64,000 bases of DNA from Escarpia spicata (taxonomy: Eukaryota; Annelida; Polychaeta; Sabellida; Siboglinidae). A program made the position numbers and the translations under genes. Of this stretch, positions 56,257 to 64,000 are shown piece by piece (within the stretch, counting starts at the first letter, position 1; each line of letters begins with the position of its first letter). Under the pieces are notes generated by a model. The model made no database searches. It worked only from the letters and a program-made list of their open reading frames with translations, and was not told where the DNA came from. The stretch is taken from the NCBI GenBank assembly GCA_963995525.1, contig OZ023217.1, positions 25,781,587 through 25,845,586 of the forward strand, read 5' to 3'.

Positions 56257-59172
56257 GTATGGATACTATGGTTTGGTATGGATACTGTAAACCCACACAT
56301 TGGATACTCGACGTCCTACTGCATCAATACTCGTATAACTAACTTAACCCATAACGAAATCAACATAAACATATCAAGGCTTCATAGTGAGCATACAAAT
56401 CAGTATTATTCTTTATGCTTATGCCAAACTTGAATTATTCAAGGTCACACAGATCTCACAGCAGCGACTCCTTATCAAACAAGTATGTGTGCGTAATAAA
56501 CAAATAGCACCACTAATTTAACGTAATGCAATTTGAAAACATTGTGCAAGCGGCTGTATTAATGGACTAGTCCAATAAGAGGCGTCTGTTGTATGGATAA
56601 ACAGTGTTGTATGGATACTATGTCACCCTGCTGAAGCTAATGTATGGGCTATTCTCACCAGCAAACTTGCCTAGAGCACATAGAACATGATCAACATATT
56701 ACTAGGCATATCAGTACATATAAATGAAATTAAAACCAATAATTACACAGTAATTAATAAATAACACAAACTAGCAAGTAATGGAAGATTACACTTTGGA
56801 ATTAGCAATTGCAGTTGTACAGTTCATAAATTATATGATGTCACCAAAACATGAATACCTAAGAAACAATCGACATCATCGATGAAGCACTAGACTGCAC
56901 TAAACGTTCAAATACACGTTCAACCTTTGCCCGATCAGATGGGGAAATGTCCATGAATGTCTTGTTGACATTACACTTTATAGAGGATGTCCTCCTTGCC
57001 AATGTACATCTCATCGGTCTTCCCCCAGCGCCACTTGCCACGTGTTGGAGTAAGACTGGTGATGAAGAATTCGTCATCCTCTTTCTTAATGACCTTGGAC
57101 ACGTACTATTTCTTGCAGTACGCAATGGCTATGTAGTCTCTGGGTAATGACATAATGAGGGGGACTTCGTCATCCTCATTCTGAGTCATTGATAGTGACT
57201 CAGCGGGTGTGTCGTCATTGTTTGCTGTTGTTGACTGATGACCAGTTGCAGTGACGGACACCTTTGTCTGTATCCATCCATGACACGTAGCAGAGAACTG
57301 GTCATCTTTAAAACGGCAATCCTTGAAGCAGCTACCCTCATCCATAACTGATGACCAATAACGACTATCGCGTGTGCCGACATGAGCCCATCTACTGGTG
57401 TTATTTTCCATGAGCCGATGATGTCACGACACTCTGTGACATGCGCTGACGTCACACGAATGAATTCCATTTTGCATTTAGCCATCCGAAAGTAATTACA
57501 GAAGGAATCTGCTTCCGAAATTACAGTACGTTTCTTCACTGCGTTTTCTGCCATCTTTTTACCGCACCGCCGACGCCATCACAAGGTCCTTTTCCGTGGT
57601 CCGCTTCCAGCAACTGATCTCGCTTCTCTTGGGTCTGTTTAACCTTACGTTTGAGGCTGCACACAATACTTGGTACAGCAACGACCAGTCGTTGGCTTGG
57701 ATTGACTTGTTGTCTTCGACGCTTGGGACTGGGGGCAATGTTTGGTGCAGGGATGTTGGCCAGGTGGTGTGACACTCTCTGTGTTTGTTGTATATTTGAC
57801 TCCAGCTTCTCCTGTCTAAGCCTGCCTCGACGTTTGTGGGTCGTTATTGCCTTAAGAAAGCGTTGGTGCGACTGCCTCCTTCGACACCTCTGAGACTCTC
57901 TTTCTGTATTTCTGTGAAAAAAGGAAAAAAACCTAAATTATCTAGATAACTAACCATAGGACTACCCTACACATTTATAATTACAGTGAAATAAATACAA
58001 AACATACACTGATTAAAATCATATGTAGAATATACACATATGAATAATTATCATGATTAATGTTATGTTTATTTTTTCACCACTTCTGATTACATATTTA
58101 TAAAACAAAGTTACACGCACAGCTGTTCGCTCCGTCTCCTTCTTTCCATATTCCGGGTTCACCTGATGATTCTTTTCCCGCCACCGTTTTGATGCAGCCG
58201 CACCCTTCTTCCTCTGCTCAGAGTGGGCACTCGTTTCGGTGACATTCTTGTGTGTGGTGAAAATAAGCAATATGTATCAGAAAGACAGTACCCTTGCAAT
58301 ATACTACACACAAATAGCTAGCGTACCCTCAAATCATAGACACTAGGAAATATGTATTTTCTTTTTCATCTAAACACACTGTTTCTTATTAATTTTGCAC
58401 CAATACAGAAACAATTGTGAGAAATGCTTAACAACATGAACTATAACAGCGGAGCAACTAAGTTGACCAACCTTACTTCAATCCGACTAGAGATACAGGC
58501 ACAAAGACAATTTCAGAAAATCAGCTTGTATCCATACAACAAGATGTGATATCGAGTATCCATACAAAAAGAGTCAATCCGCATTACCTATAAGTAATAC
58601 CTGTCAAAATTACAAATTCATCTAAGCATAAAAGTTGTCCGAAATGTATAAAAACTTACTTCGTACTGGTAGATTTCGTTCGATTCGCAGAGAGTCTCTA
58701 ACCACTCTACCAGTGTAATATAAGTCAACAACACCACATGGTATCACTATTCCTCATTCCCATTTTAATACCGTGCATGTTGTATGGATACTATTCGTAT
58801 GGATATGGGAACACTTTCGAGTGGTTGTACATCGACCGAACCACACAATACCAAGAAAAACAATACATGTCCATCCACCTTATACCTTATACTATATGTC
58901 TACTGAATATGTTACTCTAATTTACGTAACTGTTGACAGTGTTGACATTTTAAAAGTAGTCGTATGGATACGCATTTTTTTTAGCACTTTATAAAAAATA
59001 TGATATGTTACCCATTCGCGGGGTTATCGTCCCAACAATAATGTTTTCCATTGTCAATGGTCTTTCATAAGATCAAGTGGAATGTGTCAAGAGTAATCAA
59101 GTCTACCTTTATATATATATATATATGTTTTGTATGTAATCCTAGCTTACAAATTGCAAGCTGTATGGATAT
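56257..59172. repeat. Region with repeated GTATGGATA(C/T) motifs
   Basis: GTATGGATAC or close variants at 56257, 56276, 56591, 56609, 58528 (reverse), 58556 (reverse), 58782, 58797, 58962 and 59163. Absent, as far as seen, in the middle coding part. They look like subterminal motifs of a DNA transposon spanning the degenerate minus-strand gene. Confidence 0.6.
56860..58260 (-). pseudogene. Degenerate gene of an uncharacterised repetitive invertebrate protein family
   Basis: The minus-strand pieces, in order, are: HSEQRKKGAAASKRWREKN (58250-58150); a probable intron with acceptor CTTTTTTCACAG near 57912; an Arg/Lys/Gln-rich segment (57905-57540) ending KRWQKTQ; SFCNYFRMAKCKMEFIRVTS near 57500; SSVMDEGSCFKDCRFKDDQF and SATCHGWIQ near 57340; and a C-terminal module with YIAIAYCKK, a stop, then YVSKVIKKEDDEFFITSL and RGKWRWGKTDEMYIGKEDIL near 57120-56970. 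A basic N-terminus plus a final YxGKVxxxxxxxFxxxxxxxxxxFxWP-type module is a pattern common in multicopy invertebrate proteins of unknown function. Frameshifts near 57400 and a stop at about 57117 indicate decay. No function is claimed. Confidence 0.5.
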
Positions 59173-59459
59173 TGTATATTTTTACCTTACAAAAAAACTA
59201 ATATGTACACACTGCTTCTGAGCCTAGCCAAACAACGTTTACGGTCGTCGTAGCTAAACCTATCATACTTCATAATCAGTTTTGAGAAGATATGCCAGTA
59301 TATTAGTAAACATGCTACTCATGTTTTAAAAAATAATTCGAAAAAAAGCCGACCTTTCGTGTGAATCGACCATATATATACGTTCTGAAACCAGATGTGC
59401 GTGAATCGACATTAGCTCTGCTTCTTCATGAAGCAAGGCTATGAGCAAGTATAAGTTCA

Positions 59460-59694
59460 GCTGGCCCGTTTTCGCTGATGTCAGCCTTCGACGTCGTTAT
59501 TGGTTCTTATCGCCCTTCCAAACGCCGACCACCCGCTTGGTGGCCACACCACGTTGTCGACCCATGTTGTCTGCACGTACGCAAACAACTGCGCGAGCAT
59601 GGCATTTGTTGTTCTGGTACGCAGCACGTCGAATGCGCCTGTTATCGCATCCTCTGGCAGAAGTGGCAGGGCGAGCAGATGCCGGCAGACACCT
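59460..59694 (-). pseudogene. MULE-type transposase C-terminal fragment
   Basis: One minus-strand frame reads HLLALPLLPEDAITGAFDVL, then AMLAQLFAYVQTTWVDNVVW and PPSGWSAFGRAIRTNNDVEG before a stop where W is expected. The block WxPSxWSxxGxxxRTNNDVEGWH is a hallmark of MULE transposases in invertebrates. The longer open frames covering the same bases in other registers have no support. The fragment ends at repeat part A (59707). Different subfamily from the relic at 34 kb. Confidence 0.8.
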
Positions 59695-59706
59695 CATGTT
59701 CCGGTA

Positions 59707-60055
59707 TCCCCTTATTTCACTAATCACGCTTGTTGTAATAAATCAGTAAAAACTACACGATTGCTTCCACTCCCAGGGGAAAACCAACTGGATTTCACAT
59801 CTTTATGTTGTGGGGGTCTTGAAAAAAGTTGTTGCGGACATTCCCTAGGTTTCACCTACGTGAACTACGGACTACCATGAAGAGTTAATGTATAGCATAG
59901 TACACATATGACGTCATCATGACGTAATTACACCATAATTACACATTAATTATAACAACGTTGGAAAGGGTGTTCAAATACCTTTCCAATGATACAATAT
60001 TTGCAATAGTGTGCAAGATTTGAGTTGAAATGGACTACTATTTACCCCTGCCCTC
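59707..60055 (+). repeat. Two-part repeat A+B, copy 2
   Basis: Part A (59707-59850) contains CCCCTTATTTCACTAATCAC and CACTCCCAGGGGAAAACCAA; part B (59915-60055) contains TTAATTATAACAACGTTGGAA and CCTTTCCAATGATA. The order of the parts is opposite to copy 1. Confidence 0.75.
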
Positions 60056-60059
60056 ATCT

Positions 60060-61860
60060 TTTATTATACACACCTAAAGGCATTCGTCATCCCTTAGCAC
60101 TATAGTCCACAGCTCAGGAACCTTAAGACGCAATGTTTTGATCAGCCAAAGTGTAGGGATATTCAGAAATACCTACCAGACAACTGGTCATTTCAAACAA
60201 ATAAATGACCGCTAGCTCTTGGACTAAGTAATTAGCAATTTTGCTAAACCAAAAAAACATCTAATATAAAGATGTACACCAGTTAATGAACAAAATGACT
60301 TAAACATCTTGCACGTAAGTGTGTATTAAATGTAATAACAAATAACTAATTTTGCACATAACAATTCTATAATAATAGACACATGCCAATATAAATACAA
60401 AAAACACAACCTGAAAATATAAAATAACTGCAAGGTATTAAGATTGGTGAACTAATACTAGTGTCTAGTATGCACATCAGGTAATTAATGTGCATGACGA
60501 CATATGTCATGATGTCAATGATCAGATGCACCGCCGCACGTGATCGAAGTGTGACTCTTTCCTCTAACATCCATGTACCATTGCCTTGATCAAACATAAC
60601 ACATATGGTCGATCAGCCATATCATCGATGAGTGTTTGTGATTCCACCAAAGGTATCAAAACAGTTTGCAACTGATGAAATATGCCATTCGGTGTCGCAA
60701 GCATCAGACCTGAAATTGTTCATCATTCCTGAAGTTGTCTGTCATTCCTGAAGTCATTGTAGCGTTCATGGTCACACAACGTGACATCGCTTTCCTGAAA
60801 ACGGCATCAAACTTGTATTCTGAATATATCAATGTACAAGCTGCAACATGACCTTTTAAAATGCGGTTTCATGTTATGAATGTTATTTGCAGGACAAAAT
60901 ATTAAATTTCCCACTTGGTACTGAAATAAACTGCTTTAGAGTTACTGCATCGAGTCACTAGAATTTAAAAGTTTAAAAAATTTTGATTTGTTTATTTATA
61001 TCAATGTCTTATTAACATTAATATTTTTTATTTTAATGAATATAATAACTTGTTTTATAAACCCTAACAAACATACGTATTCTATTAGATCGATAGACAC
61101 AGTTAAATCCAATGAACTACTCACACACTGATATACCACTGTAGGCCCCTACTATTTATTACGCAATTACTGCCATGCCTAGGTTTATGTGATTGAAATG
61201 TCGGCTGTTTGGCTGTGCTATTGCGCAATATGACGCACACTCGGAGAGCATTCTGGTTGTGAATACCCCGACAAAAACATAATTTACTAAAGAAAATGTC
61301 AATATTGGTTCGATGCAAACAAGTAACAAGTAGGCCTATGTTGTTTTGACAAAACATTTCCAACTTGTTGGTAGGCTAAGGACGGTGTCATGGCAAGACT
61401 ATATGTTCAAGTTTATTTTCTACAATCACAGCAAACTTTATAATTGACCTATCCATTGTATCACCTGTTGCCCAGCAAAAGATCCGTTAAGTCATCAAAA
61501 ATGGATGCCGAACACGTGCGGCGTTCGGACATTCCGTTGTGTATTTTGTTGAAATCCTGGTCCAAAACATTTTTCTTGATGACAAAAACATAAGGCAAAG
61601 TTTTTAAGACGACAAATGTATGCTGGAATGTTTGATTTGGCAAATGTCATGCCGCCGCCAAATTAGTAATATAATTCACATATGTGACCATTATCAAAAT
61701 TATAGGCAATAGCAGCGCGAGGGCATGCATCGGAGCGGAGGACATGCACATAATGTTGATTGTGACGTTGCTGTTCCATTAATCATTAGACACCTTTAGC
61801 TAACCCAATTAAGCGCAACGATTGAAAACAACTACAAAGCGTGACAGATCAGCATCTTAG
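60060..61860. other. No gene recognised
   Basis: AT-rich; short frames without domains. Confidence 0.4.
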
Positions 61861-61861
61861 G

Positions 61862-62268
<407 letters not shown>

Positions 62269-62519
62269 CGTGAACAGAAAGGTGAATTTGAAATACCAGT
62301 CAGCACATTTGACGAGTTTTTAAAAGACCTACGAGTCCATAACTACGGTAATGCAGCCAGGCGTTGTCACGACCCTGTCGCGGTGAAATAAAATGTGTTT
62401 ATTGAACTCTTTTGACTTTGGTTTAGGTATGTGTACTTTCATTGTGAGTTGTGGATGTTCTAAATTCCATATACGGCTGTGCACATCAATTCCCAACTTT
62501 AACGGACTTACATTTATTT

Positions 62520-62728
62520 GTATACCCTGCTGATGCTCAATGGCAGAACCATGAACTCGTTTGCTATACAAATTAAACAAGAGTGGATGTAGTTGGTATA
62601 GGTCATTTAATAATTGTACCAACAAGAATTATATCACATACAGCAATCGATGAGATAAAGCAGAACAAATCATACTCTCATCGAGGTACTACACAAACAA
62701 TTATTAAATGACAATCAGATTAGCAATG
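62520..62728. repeat. ~208-bp direct repeat, left copy
   Basis: About 93% identical to 63391-63598. It contains an internal foldback (GTCATTTAATAATTGT...ACAATTATTAAATGAC). Confidence 0.9.
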
Positions 62729-62729
62729 G

Positions 62730-63390
62730 CCAGAATAATCTGGTGAGTAATAAAATGCAAATATTTACAAACAAATATGGGCCAGTCGAGGTCTTAAGCA
62801 TTGCCTCATTTACTTAGCCTATACAATCTAAAAATTGGACCACATGATAAAGTACTATATTGAAACCATGGTAGGTAATACATCAAAGCCTAATTAAAAG
62901 ATGCCTCCCCAACATTTCGACGACTAAAACGACTACTCATCAATCCCACTTAATGTACAGCCCTAAAAACCCTGCGTACACTTGCTACTATATCATCAGT
63001 AAGGAGAGAAAAACCTTTCAGGCAAAACCTCGTGTACAATATATATGAGCAGAGAAAAGCGTCACAGAACAATTACCGGTACACGGACCGTAACAAAAAA
63101 TAACATTGAAAACATAATAGAACATCGTGATCACATGTTATACAACATTAGCACATTGGTGGTAAAGAGGGGAGGAAGGTGGGATGAATTCAATCTTCCT
63201 TTGTGTTGAAAAACATAGGCGTGTTACGCAGTCGAATTCCAACACAAAGGGAACGGTCCCAGCTCGTTTTAGTCCGGGTAAATGCTTACGTAATCCGGAC
63301 CGTTGGCAGACTCTCATTGAACAAAGCATTTATAGGAATCTTCGCCTCACGTTGTATAAATACTATTTTAACGTATGTAAAAATAATCAT
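62730..63390. other. No gene; sequence between the direct repeats
   Basis: 660 bp with short frames only. Confidence 0.4.
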
Positions 63391-63598
63391 TTATACCCTG
63401 CTGATGCTCAGTGGCAGAACCCTGAGCTCATTTGCTATACAAATTAAACAAGAGTGGACGTAGTTGGTAAAGGTCATTTAATAATTGTACCAACAGGAAT
63501 TAGATTGCATACACCAATCGATGAGATAAAGCAAAACAAATCATACTCTCGTCGAGGTACTACACAAACAATTATTAAATGACAATCAGATTAGCAAA
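63391..63598. repeat. ~208-bp direct repeat, right copy
   Basis: The second copy, same orientation, immediately before the 30-bp minisatellite. Confidence 0.9.
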
Positions 63599-63659
63599 GG
63601 TGGGGCGGTCATTTCCCCCACCGGCCTCCAGCAGTAGAGGCCCAACCCCCCACCCCCAC

Positions 63660-64000
63660 ATGCAATCCATGTAATTCACTCGGCCATCCATACAATCCAT
63701 GTAATTCACTTGGCCATCCATACAATCCATGTAATTCACTTGGCCATCCATACAATCCATGTAGTTCACTCGACCATCCACGCAATCCATGTAATTCACT
63801 CGGCCATCCATGCAATCCATGTAATTCACTCGGCCATCCATGCAATCCAAGTAGTTCACTCGGCCATCCACGCAATCCATGTAATTCACTCGGCCATCCA
63901 TGCAATCCATGCAAGGCACTCGGCCATCCATACAATCCATGTAGTTCATTCGGTCATCCATGCAACCCATGTAATTCACTCGGTCATCCATACAACCCAT
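63660..64000. repeat. 30-bp minisatellite running off the window
   Basis: The unit is about CATCCATACAATCCATGTAA plus TTCACTCGGC, with at least 11 copies. The period is a multiple of three, so a minus-strand frame stays open and would encode a decapeptide repeat (MDCMDGRVNY type). No evidence that it is a gene. Confidence 0.93.

Noticed and set aside
59441..59880. Plus-strand proteins of 81-126 residues, one Cys-rich
   Set aside because: The same bases read on the minus strand give clear MULE transposase motifs, so the plus frames are shadows.

Overview
This window is nuclear DNA from an animal. It holds one intron-containing class A neuropeptide-type GPCR, very long dinucleotide arrays, and a dense, decayed set of retrotransposons and DNA transposons. 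The repeat mix (Penelope-like, RTE-like, CR1/Jockey-like, Ty3/gypsy, Polinton, ISL2EU, MULE, hAT) and the receptor type suggest a marine invertebrate, perhaps a lophotrochozoan, but the species cannot be read from the sequence. Nothing looks bacterial: there are no operons, ribosome binding sites, rRNA or CRISPR.

0-11.6 kb: a (TG)n array, a tRNA-like SINE head, a minus-strand CR1/L2-like LINE relic (1.4-3.0 kb), a minus-strand Ty3/gypsy pol relic with protease, RT, RNase H and integrase (3.3-6.3 kb), a second (TG)n array, the 5' piece of another LINE carrying a 2A-like motif, a 25-bp minisatellite open in all three forward frames, and a 22-bp minisatellite attached to a ~570-bp repeat.

11.7-17.8 kb: the most unusual locus, a plus-strand Penelope-like element. 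Upstream of its reverse transcriptase and GIY-YIG endonuclease it carries a NADAR-like domain, a Ser/Thr/Pro-rich linker and an SGNH/GDSL hydrolase. It is broken by stops, frameshifts and an insertion, and lies between two direct copies of the minisatellite-bearing repeat.

17.9-26.3 kb: two minus-strand RTE-like LINEs and one plus-strand Jockey/CR1-like fragment. 26.3-38.5 kb: mostly non-coding, with a 590-bp hAT-like MITE with target-site duplication, a 50-bp minisatellite, a MULE transposase relic, a CTCF-like motif, and a 752-bp miniature Polinton with 6-bp duplication, AG...CT ends, ~112-bp inverted repeats and an integrase remnant.

38.6-43.8 kb: the only convincing host gene, a four-exon GPCR of 400 residues with consistent splice sites and a downstream AATAAA.

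44-64 kb: more LINE relics, a fragment of a second Penelope-like element followed by a hammerhead-like motif, an ISL2EU-type transposon with convergent THAP/DDE transposase and SWIM-finger genes, foldback elements, a degenerate repetitive protein gene bracketed by repeated GTATGGATAC-type motifs, a second MULE fragment, a ~400-bp (CA)n array, a long direct repeat and a 30-bp minisatellite running off the window edge.

Nearly all the coding sequence other than the GPCR is mobile-element debris; no host pathway can be assembled from the window.
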